Assembly (NCBI GenBank): GCA_963514095.1
Contig: OY741266.1
Location: 10,075,797 to 10,139,796, forward strand
Origin: Eutrigla gurnardus
Lineage: Eukaryota > Chordata > Actinopteri > Perciformes > Triglidae
Reading direction: 5' to 3'
Length of the DNA: 64,000 nt
Part shown: positions 1 to 13,130 of the stretch, piece after piece
Numbering within the stretch: the stretch's first letter is position 1
Layout of the letters: each line of letters opens with the position of its first letter
Position numbers and translations under genes: made by a program
The notes under the pieces: model-generated
The model's database searches: none
Seen by the model: only the letters and a program-made list of their open reading frames with translations
Told to the model about the DNA's origin: nothing

Positions 1-2729
1 CATCAACACCACAAACTGTAAAATAAATTCTATTGAGCATTTTTCCTCATTGATGTGACCTTTGCTATGTAACTATAGCGACCATGATCTGAACAGAAAA
101 CAGCAGGAGGCAAATTAGTGCAGCACTTGAGATGTTGGTAAGTTTCAGCGAGTTGTTTTCATTCATTTAAACCGTAATATTAACTATGAGGTAGTGTTAG
201 TTCTAGTTCGGTGGTTCCCCAGCAACAATTTTAAAAAAGATGCACCAAACTGCAAAACGCGAGCCGTCTGATCAGAGCAGTATCCTGCTCAGCTTTACTG
301 TTGTCTCGATGAAGGAGAAAAAAAAATGCATTTCTTAACGGCAATAAATACTCAACTCATGCCGTTATTCCGCAGCAAATAGTACAGTGTTTATCAACTC
401 TCCGCGAAACCGGTGCGCAATGAAATACCAGTCAGTCTCCATTTATAAACATGTGATTGTATGAAAAGATAGTATCACAGAAAAGTGAGCCAGAAGGAGA
501 GAGCTGGACTGAAAGCAGCAAGAGCTGCCACGTCAGATGCTGCTGAGGCTTCTTGGCCGTCAGGACTGAAACAGACACACACACACACACACACACACAG
601 TGTAGAGACACATGCAAATGCAGTACGGCCTGCACATGCAGAGATCTACACATCCCCTCATGTGTACACACACACACACACACACACACACAACTGGCTT
701 TGCGGTGCTGTTTAGGGAGTCAGAGTCATCAGCCAAGCCTGACACCCCTGCTCAGTGTAGCCATCACCGCTGTCTCTCTGTGAGTCAACACGGATGGAGC
801 CGCTCCATCAACAACACACACAGGCCCTAATAATAAAACCAGCAAATCCCTCTCACTCCAGTTCGCCTGCCACACGCCAGAGAGGGCCTGCCCCCGGTCT
901 CATCATTTCCTGTTGGGATTGCTAATGGATTTACACTCATCATTTGGTTGCACTCTTCCAGCATTGGAATACACAACTTGTTTTCTAAATAGCAGTGCAG
1001 CTTTCAAAAGCTTAAAAACAATCATTTTCTAAAGTGTGGTGATCAAATTGTAAGAGCACAACACACAAACGTTCATTTATTCACATGGAGACAGACGACC
1101 GTATGAGCCACATAGGGAAATGTAGCGGGCAACAGTCAAGCTCTTCGGCAGGCCAAAACAAAAAAAGGAAGAAAAAAACATCAGATGCAAAATAGGATTT
1201 GGCCGCATCTTTATTTAAGCTAGCGTTCCAATTCCTGGAGAAATTGCATTATCGAATACAACAACGCCATTGTTTCAGCAAATTTTAGAGGGGCTTTCAG
1301 CTTTCTATACTTCCAGAGAGGAAAATCAAAACGGGGACATTCAATCTGAAGGGGAAAGAATGGCTCTTGTGCAGAGATTTGATTCTCGAGATAGCACTTG
1401 GCACCATTTGCGTCCTTTAAACACTGTAATATGGTTATGATACATTAGCATTCCTTCACGTCACCAAAGAAACCCAATACAAGCATGTTTTTGTCAGAAA
1501 AGGAGGGAGAGGGAGAAAAGGAGAAGGGAGCGGAGGGTGGGAGTCTAGAAGATGGAGAGGCAGGTAAAGGATTAGCATTAAGAGGCCGTGGGGAGTAACA
1601 TGTTGCCTCGATGAGCAGCATTCCAGCGGACAAAGCCCAGCGAATGGTGAAAGTGTTTTAGATAGTGCGCTGTTCTCAGGAGAGCCAGACAGGGAGTTAG
1701 AAAAGTGGCTTTTAAGCTCACCAAATCCAACATATCCCAGATAAGACTGTGGCTTCATCCTGAGGGAACGAAAGAGAGGAGTAGCGGAGGGGGCTGGAAA
1801 GAATGAGGTAAAATGAAGAACGAGACGGTTGAAGTGAAAGACGTATTGAGAGTAGGGCGAGTCGAGGGATGGGGAGAGAGAGTGAGATGGAGAAAAGCAG
1901 GCATAGATAAGCGAATGCATGTTAAAAAAAAAGAAGCAAGAGTGAGGAGAGGGAGGTTTGGAGAAAGGGAGAGGGAAAAAAAGAAATGGAATGAAGTGTA
2001 AGGGAAGTGAGAGCATATTGTCAGATGGGAGCACATGTGAGCGTTGGTGTCGGTTGATCCCGTCTCATACGGTGCAGCAAATGAACCCGGAGACACTGAG
2101 CAGCCCCGCCTGGCTCTCCAGCCGGATTTTATCACCTGTGTGGAAGAGTACACACTGGCCAACCTCATCAATCTCTGCTCGCCGCTGTCGCAGGGGGAAC
2201 CTGCGCGGGCCTTTCATACGCTCTTTAGTGTTAATGTTGTGTTTTGGATATTTGTTTAGGCAACAGTCATCGTGCAGAGGTGCGGGAATCCCAGGACACA
2301 GACAAGTGATGTAGTCCAAAAAGTTTGCCTCAGAAGTTGCTGGCTTTTATTTATTTTCCATCTCAAAAAAAAAAAAAAACCCCACACGAGAGAGCACATA
2401 CAGGAACAAAGACTAAAGCATGTGTAATGTGAACCAAATAGTCAACGCATGAGTGTAAATATTCCATCCTGTTCTCATTCCCAGGGCGTCAAATACCGAC
2501 ACACAAGGCACCCTTTAGTGTCAGTGTGAGACGCACCGGGCTTTCAACTAACTACAATGTAATTCATTATTAGCCGCCAAGACAAAATGCTCTAGGAGTC
2601 TGATGACGTAGTATAAAGACCCCAACCGGTGTTTTTAGGTTTAGTCTTTGCGGTACTTGTGTTACACTGTTAACGTTCTTACTTAGTTTACGTCCTTATT
2701 TTAAAGGTGCTTCGTGCGTAGTCGAGAGC

Positions 2730-2860
2730 ATTTTTATCGTCTCTCAATGGCTCTGAAACTGGCGACGCCTGAGTCGGTGGCTCCCAGTTAACAAGTAAAC
2801 AACGCTAACAGTGCAAACTGCGACAAACGAGCAGACAGAGCTAGCAGTGTGGGAAGCGGA
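2730..2860 (+). repeat. Dispersed repeat, copy A
   Basis: This segment (TCTCAATGG, GACGCCTGAG, CGCTAACAGTGCAAACT, GACAGAGCTA) matches, with gaps, the segment at about 51320-51430. It is an old dispersed repeat of unknown family. The call rests on that shared word order. Confidence 0.5.
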
Positions 2861-5800
2861 GGGTGGGAGCCTGGGGTACCCTCACATGCACAGCATGCAC
2901 TAAGAGCAGGCACGGCCGGCCCGGCTATGTCAACAGAGCAAAGAGAAGCCCGGATAACAACACACACAGAGGGAGAGCTCTGAGTCTTCTTTATTGCACC
3001 TTTAAGCCCTTTTTCCTAAACCTAAGTGGTTTTGTTGCGTAAACCTAAGCGAGTCTTATTGTTTGCACTCACAACTTTCACCACGTGTTTACTGTGCCTG
3101 GAGTTTAACGCGCTGGCCTCTGCAGTTCGTTAAAAAGTTGCGACCAAGGGTGCTGCTGTCAGTTTGTGGATCAGACCTGCTGCATTCGTCTTTGTTAGAC
3201 TCACCTGTATGGCAGCCTCTATAATTAAGTTTAAACCCTGTCTTTCATGTGGGTTTTCCCTCATGGTGTCCACTTTCACAAGACACTGCGAACTGCCTGG
3301 TACATGCATGCGCACGAAGCGACAGGAGACAGGTGCACACCCACAGACCCGCAGGAGAGAGCAGCGAGTCAACAAACAAGGGTCAGTTTTTAATCATCCT
3401 TGGCTTGTTTGTTTAGCAGTGGTCAGGTTTTTCACTTATAAACCTCCCAAACTCCATTGCAAAATCCCTCCTTTTAGATTCCGGAGAGAACGTTCAAACA
3501 GTATTAATTCCTCTTGCTGGGAAGAGGGACGGCCGTTTCCCGGAGCAATCCATAACATCTGAATATAAAAATAAATACGAAGCGCGGGCGCGCTCTTAAC
3601 CCCAATGTGCGGAGGGAAAAAACCTGCCGGGAAGTTTGACGGCGGTGTGTGTTTTTCCTCAGTTTCACCAGCGTCTGGGGCAACATGTTTCTTCGTGTAG
3701 TCGTTAGTTTGCTGCGGCCTACTACCATCTTTTCTCTTTCCTCTTTTTTATATATTTTTTTTCAATCATTGTCGTTATTGAGCCTCCCCTTTCTGTTTCT
3801 TGTCTTCTTCATCACCCTCCCTCTTCCCCCCTCCCTCTCTCTCTGCTGGACGCCCCTGTGCCAGTTAACTCACCACAAGCCAGAGGGACGACCGCAAGAA
3901 TGCTTAAATCAGCATAATTAGGCCTGTGTGTACTTTAAACACACACGTTTCCCCCAAGCCTGGACCCCTGCCACCCGTACACCGCGGCCCGTCTCTTTGA
4001 GTCAATAAACACAAACATATCAGCAGTCAGCCTCGCACAAGTTCACACAACACACACACACACAAATGCATATTGCAATACATGAGGTGAAAAATGATGC
4101 TGTATCCCTCTGCCACCCAAATTTTTACTGAAGCTTCACCTCCCTCATGCAGCTCCCCAGCCCAAACCACCATCACCACACTAACACAGTTTGACCCTTT
4201 ACACCATAGCTGTGGGGGAGGAAAGTAAATCAATCGGGGGGGGGGGGGTATGAATGTGCTGAAAAATTGCACATTTGTTGAGAAATTTCCACGAGTAAGC
4301 CGGTAGAAATTAAGCATGAGCATGCACTAAAAAACAATGGCAGGGATCTCAATTGAGTTTGCGGTTTGGTCCCACACACATCTGTATGTATTTTGGGTTT
4401 CACTGGTGCATTAACAAACAAATGCCTCTGAGCAAATCCAGGGTGCCTGGCTGCATATGGGGATTATCAGTAGTCATTACAGACCATTTAATAATAATCA
4501 CCACCATCAAAAACAAATCCGTCCAAGCATGTGATATCTGGATGGCCAATATCACTGGCCGACTGGATCATATTAGTGAAGATGAGAACTGATTAGACAG
4601 TGTTTGGCATTTCATCTCATTTAAATGATCACACAAGGGTCCGCACACTGTGAGCAGCTTGTTATTGTCTTTATGGACTTTTGTTTTTTCGCGAGGCGAA
4701 GTGCTGCTCGACATACTGTGTGCTCCGGATGAGATGAGAGCGTGACGAGATGACACCCACGAGCTTAGAGCTTCAGAATGCTCGCCAGAAAAGGTCGGAA
4801 AAGACAGTGACTAAGGCTCGCTATAAAAAGGTGTCCAATAAAAACATTACACTCCTTCCCTCGGGAGCTCGAACACTCACAGCTCCCGAGGTAGCTTCAG
4901 GTGCAGACGGCGGCCCGAGCATGCACGAACACAGGAGCCAAACGCAGGAGCCAAAGGCATCCAAACGACGGAGGGAAAAAAGAAAAAGAGAAGTCCCGGT
5001 AGCGACTCAGCCCTGCGGCCCTTTTACATTGGTTTCCATTCTACAGATACGCCTGGAGAACAAGAAACTCCAGTAGTGAATATCACTTATGCCACTGGCT
5101 TCGGAGGCATGGTGGCGTTGCCATAGCGTTTATATGTCATTAAAGCAAAACATGAAGTTAATTTGATTTCTATTTTTAAACACTGCCCGCCTCTAAAACA
5201 GATACATTTTATATGGCCTCAGCTTACTTTCCTCTTGGCGAAACGCTCCAGAAAGTGATCGAAACGCCATGCTCCGTCTACTTAGGAAAATATTTTGCCA
5301 GCAGCATTTGATCAAAGTGGTGTGATACTGTTTATATGAGGGTGCACATTGGAAATGAGCCACAAAGAAGCCACTCACTGTGTGTGTGTGTGTGTGTGTG
5401 TCCTCTCACTCTTTTTCTGTCTGTCTGTCTGACTGTCCTGTCCCACACACACAAAGAGGCATGAACACACTCATTTACGTGCTCGTGCGCTCACACAGCT
5501 GTGGATCTTGCGCAGGGTTCAACCAAGGTAAAGATATGGTATATTACGCAATGGCTTATAGATTTTTCCACCCCTGGCGAGCTGCCAGCGCTCGCAACGG
5601 GAGGGAGGGAGAGAGAGAGAGAGGATCAGAGAGAGAGAGAGGATCAGAGAGCAGCACACTGTGTTCCACAAAGTCTGACTCACTCGCTGGATTCACTGGC
5701 TACCTAGCCGGGACTGCAGGCCTCCATGACCAGCAGTTACACGGAGGAAAACAGGGCGAACACAAGCATGCGAGTGTGTGTTACTCGATAATGTCGCGAG

Positions 5801-6054
5801 GAGGGATTGTTGGTGCTTTCATGTCACGTATCATATACATTTATGAGCTCTGGTGGATATTTCAGCTATCATTGGTTTATCACTCAGGCTGCTGCTGCTG
5901 CTGCTCTATATTGGTCTGCCTCCGCCTCTCTCACTCACACACACTCTCACACACACACACACAGGGCAGGCAAAAAATAAATGACCTTATAGTCATTCAA
6001 TGCAGTGGGGTGTCGTGGCAATACAGTCTGCTCTTTGTGTTTCAATCGGCTACA

Positions 6055-6440
6055 CTTTAAAGGGACAGTTCACCCCACATCAAAACTTGGCGTGAGTCTG
6101 CAAGTTTTTAGAGATGTCTGCCTTCTCTCTAATATAATGGGACTATATGGCACCAACCAAAGTAAACTAGATTAATAAATAGCACTGCAAGTAAAATAAT
6201 ATTTTTTTTAATTTTGGGGGGCAACCCTTGGTCGCAATGAAAGACACAGGAAGTGTGTCAGTCAAGCTTTACACGTGGTAACAGTAAGTTACTGCGTCTG
6301 CTGTTTTGATTCAAAATGTGCGTTATATTCTTAAGCAGCATGGAAACGTATTTGACGAAGCAAAACAGTCATCAGACTCCAATGTTGTACTGTGAAATTG
6401 CACAAATAAATGCCTTTGACGTGAACAACAAAAACTCTAA
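6055..6440 (+). repeat. AAAGGGACAGTTCACCCC-type dispersed repeat
   Basis: It starts with TTTAAAGGGACAGTTCACCC, a very common word in fish repeats. TCTCTAATATAATGGGACTA follows about 70 bases later and recurs near 17450. It also contains ACCCTTGGTCGCAA, the inverse of a word near 3138-3155. Confidence 0.55.
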
Positions 6441-8641
6441 TGTGCATGCATGACAGACATTTCACTGGAGACTACTTCCAAAATGAGACTTGGAAGAGTC
6501 GGCAAGAGCAGCTCAATCTGTTTTGAATCAGACGCTCGCCTGTCGGGACGATCAATCTGACTGTTTTCTTGATTTACTTTCCACGTACGTGACTCGCATA
6601 TGTTAATGAAACTTGCGTCTCTCATATCAGTCTTGTCCATATTCTCCCGCCTGGATTAAGAAGGCAGATATACCGTTCACACGCGAAGGCACAGGCATGC
6701 ATTCACAGCGCTCATTTGGCCTAGATCTCGCACGCCGAGGTTTCCCCTACTCTTTTAATTGGGCCCTTGATGCTCAACATAGGGTGTACTTCCTCTAATT
6801 AGCTATATCTATAGCGTATGGGAGGGTGTATGAATGCATGCATGTGTAAAATCCTCTTTTGAGCAACTCCAAACTAACTAAGAGCTTTAATTTCACGCTA
6901 GGCTGCATTGTCCCATTCAGTGGGGTAACTCCCACAAAAAAAGCCCCTGAGAAAATCAAAAAGAGCGAAAAACACACCAACGGGCGACGGAGGAGGGGGG
7001 TGGAGGAAGACGGAGGGAGAGGGAGAGACAAACAACAACAACACGAACAACTAAAGCTCATCCTCGAACAATGCAGATCTCGCACTAACCGTTACTCCTC
7101 TTTTAAAGGGAGCTAATTGAGGAGGTGGAGGGGGGTGGAGGAAGAGGAGCGGGATGAAGGTGAGGGGGGAGTCGGTCCCAAGCAGCTGCGAGAAGAACAC
7201 AGCGCTTTGGCTTGTGTGCCTTCTCATCCCCCGACTCCTTGCGGGTTCCTCACTCGTGTTTCCACCGTCTGATCACCTCATCACTCGCTGGCAAACTTTT
7301 CCCTCAAAATCACTGTGAACTGCTTAGTCGCTGCACCATTGACGCTCAAAGCTGAGGAAAAAATAATAGCAGCCTTGCACAGGGATGATATGCAATTATC
7401 AGGCAATCACACCTAATTCTGCCAGAAATTTAAAATTATACAGTGCAACAACAAAAGCTTCTTTTTTTTTTTTTTTACCACTTTCTCCTGACAAAAGTTG
7501 GCAAAGGCCGAACTGAGAGAGATGCTCTGAGTATCGGCACACTGAAGTGATTCAGCTGCTCCTCCACCACATGTCCTTCTATCTGTACATAACATACGTT
7601 GAGTGTTCGGCCTGATTCCCGATGAGTGCCCATCAGTGTGTGTGTGTGTGTGTGTATACGTGCCGTATGGCTCGGTAAACAAAACTATATCACAGACCAA
7701 CATAAGAGCGCTATAGGCGCTGCCTGTCACTACTGGCCATAGATCAGCTTAAACCTAATCCACACTAGGAGGCAGGGGATGGTGGTGGTGGTGGGGGGGG
7801 TTTCACATATTCACACGGACACACACGTATCGGATACACACACACACGCCCATCCATCCAAGGGACAACCACCTATTACCCTGTTGTGCCAACTGCCTTG
7901 GTTAAGCATGATAAATCCATTTTCTCTGGGCGGTCAGGAAGACTGCACAGATAAGGGATGAGCAGTGCTGGATTTAATTCACCTCCAAAACAGATTCACT
8001 CACACACATCCACACGAACACACACACACACACGCACACACAGCAGCAGCAGCAGGGAAGGACCGTCCAAAGCAAGCCATCTCAGGGGGGTTTTGCTCGG
8101 GGGCCCGATACAGGCTCTTCCTGAGCGAAATCTTATAAACGCTACAAACTAAAACTATTTACTTTATTTTCCTTTGTGCCCACTCTTGACAGGCACGATG
8201 CACAGCATGGGATTTTAAATAGTTTAACTTGGAGATGGACTTGATTTAAGAGTCAACACAGCCCTCGCACAAAAACAAGCACTTCTTCCCCCCCCCTCTC
8301 TCTCCATGTAATAAAAAAATGTTTAACTGACATGGACATGTTGTGCCATTTCCCACTTCCCTGCACTCCTTCCTCCGCCGGATCCCTCTGTCCCTGCCTA
8401 CCAGCTCTCACTCTGGGCCAAGCAGTGTAAGGTGGACCTGGTCTGCCTCCAGCAGAAAGGATGAATAAGTAAAAAGAACACAATGTACCCCTGGGTTCTG
8501 CCTGCAACCCACCGCCGGCCTGCCTGCCTGTCGCCCTGGCACCGTTGGCAGGCCACTTACCCTGCCTACGGTCCACTACGGCAAACCTATTCTCTGCTGC
8601 CTGTGCTGTGCCTACCAACTAGCTCTGTGTGAGCATGATTA

Positions 8642-8654
8642 GTGTGTGTGTGTG

Positions 8655-8725
<71 letters not shown>
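8642..8725. repeat. (GT)n microsatellite, about 42 units
   Basis: The run of GT is near-perfect with one GC interruption (C at 8661). Confidence 0.98.
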
Positions 8726-9789
8726 TGCAAAGTGATGCCAGCAAGGCTTTGTATGTCACCAGATCATGCAGGCCCACCTCGACTTACACCAGCGCCATGG
8801 CCGCCACCATCCGGTCCCAGTGAAACCAGAACCGAGGGCTGACGTAGGAGAGACATCGGCCCAAGACGGGGCAGCAGGAAGAAACGCACGCATACACACA
8901 CACACTCCTACTGTACGCATGCACACTCACACACATGGACAGCTGAAGGCCTGGTGTGCACTTAGGCCTCAGTAAGACTTTAATTCAAAGGAAGAAGTGT
9001 GTTTAGGACAATATCTACAAAGTGCTTGCGTGGGCTCTACACATATTGCCACACAGACTTCACGCTCGTCCATATGCACCGACGCCGTTTTGTTGAGATG
9101 ATAAGAGCCTTTATCTCCATCACCAAAGATACTGACTACAAAATCTGCACTTGTTTTTTATTCCCGTTGCTATGGCTATATGGCATGGCTACAGTATGTA
9201 TGGCTTTCACTGCATGCTTTCAAGTGCTTTGCCAATGTGCACGGATGAGTGAATTTCAAGGACTCATTTGATCTCTAAATCTTGAAAAAAAAACACACAC
9301 AAAAAAAACACTTTAGATCTGCAAATAATTGGACATGAAGCGACTATGAGCAAGGATCGAGCGAGCAAATAAAACTTTTTTTTTTTTGCGTGTGTGATCC
9401 GTGCGGGGGAAATAGTTAAACGATCTCCCGCACAGTGTTAAACATCTCTGGAGTTTTTCAGCAAAGCTTTGCAAAAGTTGGCAGTGTATGTGAGACGCGC
9501 TGTAGCCTATATTAGCGGCCCACACCTCATTTGGATAAGCGGGACTTAACTGGAGAAATAATTGTTTGCAAAAAAAAAAAAAGAGGAAAAAACGCATCAC
9601 ATAAAAGTTTTAATTAACGACGCCTCCGCGATCTTCAATACCGCATTCAAACTTGAATGCAAATGTTTATCAGTCACAGGGATGCGATACAATATCACGT
9701 TAATAAAAAAAACGCTTTGGCTGCTCGGTCCGTCACCATAGCAGGCGCATTCCAGCAGAGTTTTTTTTTGTATCAGCATTAATAATACA

Positions 9790-10340
9790 TAGTAGATTGT
9801 TTACAGCAGTTGTGCGTGTTCTCTGTGATGTGTGAACGATTCGGGCTGCGCGGCTTGGATCGAAGAACACTGTCTTTAATGGACGACAACAGCAACGCGG
9901 GCGCGAGGAGCGCATTAACGCACGCGAGCCTAATACGACCAGTATGTGTGTGCGTGTGTGTGTGTGTGTGTCTGGGTGTGGACACAACAAACAGTCCCGC
10001 GGATCATGAAAGGCAGCCGGCTGACGCGAATGAAAGGCGGATAATCGAGTCGGGCTGAAATTACAGGTGTGAGGTGTCGCTTGCAGCCTCGAGCAGGATG
10101 CGCGGGCGGTTTTCATGGGAAATGCAGTTTACCTCTCCGGCTGCCTTAGAGAGAAAGCAAACGCGGATACTCGAGGAGATGTGAGAGAATGCGAAACAAA
10201 TGTGCTTGATGTCCATCAGCGGGACCGGGAGAAGCAATAAACAGCAGCCGAAGCGGATCAATATGTATCGCGCATATGGGCAGCACGCGTCCATGCGGCG
10301 CTCGCGCGAGAGGATCTGCTGCCAATTAATTTTAATTAAT
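9790..10340. promoter_or_regulatory. CpG-rich block in nfix intron 1, possible alternative promoter or enhancer
   Basis: The block is locally rich in CpG (for example 9840-9930, 10015-10110 and 10265-10320). It ends in a homeodomain-like element near 10322-10341 (CCAATTAATT followed by TTAATTAATGG). Its place inside the first intron of a developmental transcription factor gene suggests regulation, but no short first exon with a donor was recognised here. Confidence 0.3.
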
Positions 10341-11514
10341 GGAAAGAAAGAGGAAACTCGATGCGGACCTCTGCCTCATACCACCAGGCTTGGAAAATTA
10401 TCTGTGCTAAATATGCAGCAGGGCTGTCGGACTTGTTTCACGGGGCGAAGCAAACAGACTATTGATTAGAGGATGCCTCCCTCACAGACGGCACGAGGAA
10501 ATAAAAAGGAACAGAAATTAAATTGGGGGGGAAAAGACACAACTAAAATCATCTTTAAGTGATGTTAATTATTGTGATGCAGCCTCGGCTTCTGACTTTG
10601 TTGCAGCAGCCTAATGCTAAAAAGACGATTAAAAAAAAGATGTAATATAATTTCGCATTTGACCACTGCTGATGTTATTTCAATGCGAGAAAAACACACG
10701 AGGTTCGGTCAGATGGCCTGAAATAACACGGAGAAGGAATCCTGCAGGTTTTCCACGGAGCTTGCCACGGAACGGAATCGTGTGCTTCATCACATGACAT
10801 ATCTATTTATATTTATAGGTGTAATATCGCCTCGGGACGATGAAGTGGAGTATATGAATATTATGTCATATCCCACAGCAGGGCGATGCGAAGCGGCGTA
10901 TAAGAGGAGGGCGGCGGGCCCGTGACCTCTGACTGGAACACCTCACCTACAGCTCTGGAGCTCAGCAGTCAGATGCGACTTCTTCACGCAAAACATTCTC
11001 ATCGTGCGCATTCACGATGATGCACGAGTCTGAGGATTACGTTTATTTCAATTAGAAGTCAAGCTCTTGACCTCAGACACACACGCAGCCTTCTGACTTA
11101 CGCGAAAAGGTAACGTGCAGCTGATCTTTAAAAGGAGGTTAATGGTTAAATACGGAGACTCAGAATTGACTTTGAAGCAGGAGTTAAATGTTGCGGCGCA
11201 GAGGGAAACGGAGGCGCTGCGGCCTGGAGCTGCAGCCCGGCGCTCCTGTTAACTCTGCAGTGGCTGCACCAAAACTCTGCACCGGTAAACTATCGCTTTT
11301 AAATATTTACTCAAGAGCAGCACACACAGAAAAAAAAAAAAAAGAAAAAGAAAATGACTGCAAGAAAATGACAAAAAAAGGTCATTCGTGACTTGACCTT
11401 TGCTGTTGTGAGCCGTTAGTTAACGTTATTAACAGATCAAATGTATTTACACATTGAAAACGACGCATCTTCAGCACACAAACTAATATATCCTCACTGT
11501 GACGCGAGTACACG

Positions 11515-11572
11515 ATCTCACAATATCTCACAATATCTCGCAATATCTCACAATATCTCACAATATCTCACA
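11515..11572. repeat. 10-bp minisatellite, CAATATCTCA unit
   Basis: The unit ATCTCACAAT is repeated about five to six times with single-base changes (one CTCG). It is a short tandem array in nfix intron 1. Confidence 0.85.
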
Positions 11573-12179
11573 GTAACACAAGAGTATCAAAACTGCTAAG
11601 AGGATAAGCAGGCCTCGTATTTTCACTGTGCATATGCATCCACAGTTTCAAGATTATGTCTAGTGATAAGTAGAACATTTGTAAAAGGTGATTCCTGTCT
11701 TTGAGCTGATGAAAAGATTCCCGTCTGGAGCCAGAGGAGCGTATAAGAGCTGGGGACGAGGCCGCAAAGGTCAAAACGGAGTCGAGCATTGTGCGTTTAA
11801 TTACAAAACCACGAGCTGCTTGCTCACAGGGTATAGCTTTAATTATACAGTAGATTTTATCATCTTGTTTCAAGACAAGCACAAGAAAAACTAACACAAT
11901 TAGGCTACTCCAACCCACTTTGAAATTACGCACAACATAAAGCGACTGAGGATCACTCCGTGCTGTCTTTAATTGAATGCCATTACGGTAAATGACATAT
12001 AGCTTTAACGCTTCTTTGATAAAAAAAAAAAAAAACATAATAAAAAAAGTAAAACTGTATTTTGTGATTAAATCAAACTGCAGCCATGCAGCGTGGTCTG
12101 TCCACACGACACACACTCCCCTCTGTCGCCGTCAGGGACCCCCCCCCCCCCCCCCAAAAAAAATGGTTTAATTTCAAAA

Positions 12180-12740
12180 CAATGCCACCGAAGTGTAATA
12201 AACTAAACGTTATAGATGTGTAGCTACACGGTGGCCCTAAAGGCCCCCGGCGCCGAACACCGGCGGACCTCCGTAACAGTCAGCCGCAAGTCGCAAACCC
12301 TCAAAAATAAAAGTGTCCCACAACTCGCAGAGCTACATTCAAACGCGATCCGCGCTCATATCACGTTTACCGATAACGCCGGTTAATGCCTCGGGGCGGC
12401 TGCGATGAGCCGCCAACTGTCAGGGCACAGGAGCCCTTCTTCCCCTTTCTCCCAACCTCCGTTTTATATAAAATAGATTTGGGAGAAGCGCCATTTTCTC
12501 TCCAAACCATGCGCAATGAGACGCGCAAGAAAGCCCCGCTGGAGGAGAGCCATTAAAAAAAGAAAGGGGGAGAGAGGGAGCGCGAGAGAGGGAGGTTAAA
12601 CACCGTCGGGGAAAAGAGAGCAGAGCTGGAGAAGAAGAGAGAGAGAAAAAAAAGGTCCTTAAAACGCAACAAATGACAAGCAGCAGCAGCGCGGCGGACA
12701 ACAAGGCTGTAGCCGCGCAGAGCAGAAACAGAGCGGAGGC
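12180..12740. promoter_or_regulatory. CpG-rich block just inside nfix intron 1
   Basis: CpG dinucleotides are far commoner here than in surrounding DNA, for example around 12240-12290, 12345-12420 and 12690-12750. The block lies directly downstream of the nfix first exon, so it probably forms part of the CpG island over the nfix promoter. No numerical CpG ratio was computed. Confidence 0.45.
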
Positions 12741-12841
12741 GCACCGCACCGGGAGAGGAAGCAGCGAGGAAGAAGAAGAACAAGTAGAAGAAGAAGAAGA
12801 AGCACGGCAAACGGCGGTCGTTTGAGCCTTTTTTCTCATAC

Positions 12842-12868
12842 CTGTGTCAAGCAGTAAGGGGAGTACAT
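12842..12868 (-). CDS. nfix: nfix first coding exon (partial gene; Nuclear Factor I/X)
   Basis: Read on the minus strand, the ATG at 12868 opens nine codons, MYSPYCLTQ, followed directly by a splice donor (CAG|GTATGAG, donor GT at 12841-12840). This peptide is the known N-terminus of the main NFIX isoform. In NFI genes it is joined in phase 0 to a large exon 2 of about 530 bp that begins DEFHPF and encodes the DNA-binding domain. NFIX is a nuclear CCAAT-box-like transcription factor that binds TTGGC(N5)GCCAA as a dimer and acts in neural, muscle and haematopoietic differentiation. The DNA-binding exon is not found downstream in the window, so intron 1 exceeds 12.8 kb, as expected for NFI genes. 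The AT-rich leader just before the ATG (about 12869-12915) looks like a conserved 5' UTR. The neighbouring dand5 on the same strand supports the call. The sequence alone cannot show whether this is nfixa or nfixb. Confidence 0.88.
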
Positions 12869-13130
12869 GGTTGTGTCTAGAGATGAAAATTGGAGTTGGT
12901 GATAATAAAGTTGGATGGAGGTTCGCTGCGGTGCCGCATTGCAAAGCCGCTGTGGCTCAGTCCAGGCTGTAACCCCGCCTCACTCACAGTGAAAGCTCCA
13001 CTAACTTTAGGGGAAAGTTTCTGCTGCTCTCTCTCTCCCTCCCTCCCTCCCTCTTTCTCTCGTACTCTCCCTCTCTCTCCCTCTCTCTCTCTCTGCCTCC
13101 TCGCGTCTCTTTCGTATCGACACTAACCTA
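12869..13130 (-). promoter_or_regulatory. nfix: nfix 5' UTR and probable promoter region
   Basis: This is the sequence immediately upstream of the nfix start codon on the minus strand. The first 50 bases or so are AT-rich leader, then a moderately CpG-rich part (about 12910-12990), then a long CT/GA tract (about 13020-13095). No clear TATA box is seen, which fits a dispersed CpG-type promoter. The transcription start cannot be placed from the sequence. Confidence 0.45.

Larger units (their letters stand above)
1..12841 (-). other. nfix intron 1 (5' part), no coding exon recognised
   Basis: This is the stretch downstream of nfix exon 1 in the direction of transcription, running off the left edge. 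It has a donor at 12841-12840 but no recognisable exon 2. Contents are microsatellites (for example 575-599, 666-693, 8642-8725), a purine-rich tract around 1500-2000, two dispersed fish repeats (about 2730-2860 and 6055-6440), a 10-bp minisatellite (11515-11572), a poly(C) run near 12139-12156 and CpG-rich DNA at about 9790-10340 and 12180-12740. The open frames here, up to 192 aa, are low-complexity translations and were not accepted as genes. Confidence 0.7.

Noticed and set aside
1456..2034. 192-codon minus-strand open frame
   Set aside because: It is the translation of a purine-rich plus strand (poly-Ser/Pro/Phe), with no domain and no splice context. Overlapping frames on both strands look alike.
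5380..6060. 226-codon plus-strand open frame
   Set aside because: It begins in a GT microsatellite, contains translated GA and CA repeats, and has no recognisable domain.
11515..11572. Possible CRISPR-like or regulatory repeat array
   Set aside because: Units are adjacent 10-mers without spacers in a vertebrate intron, so it is a plain minisatellite.
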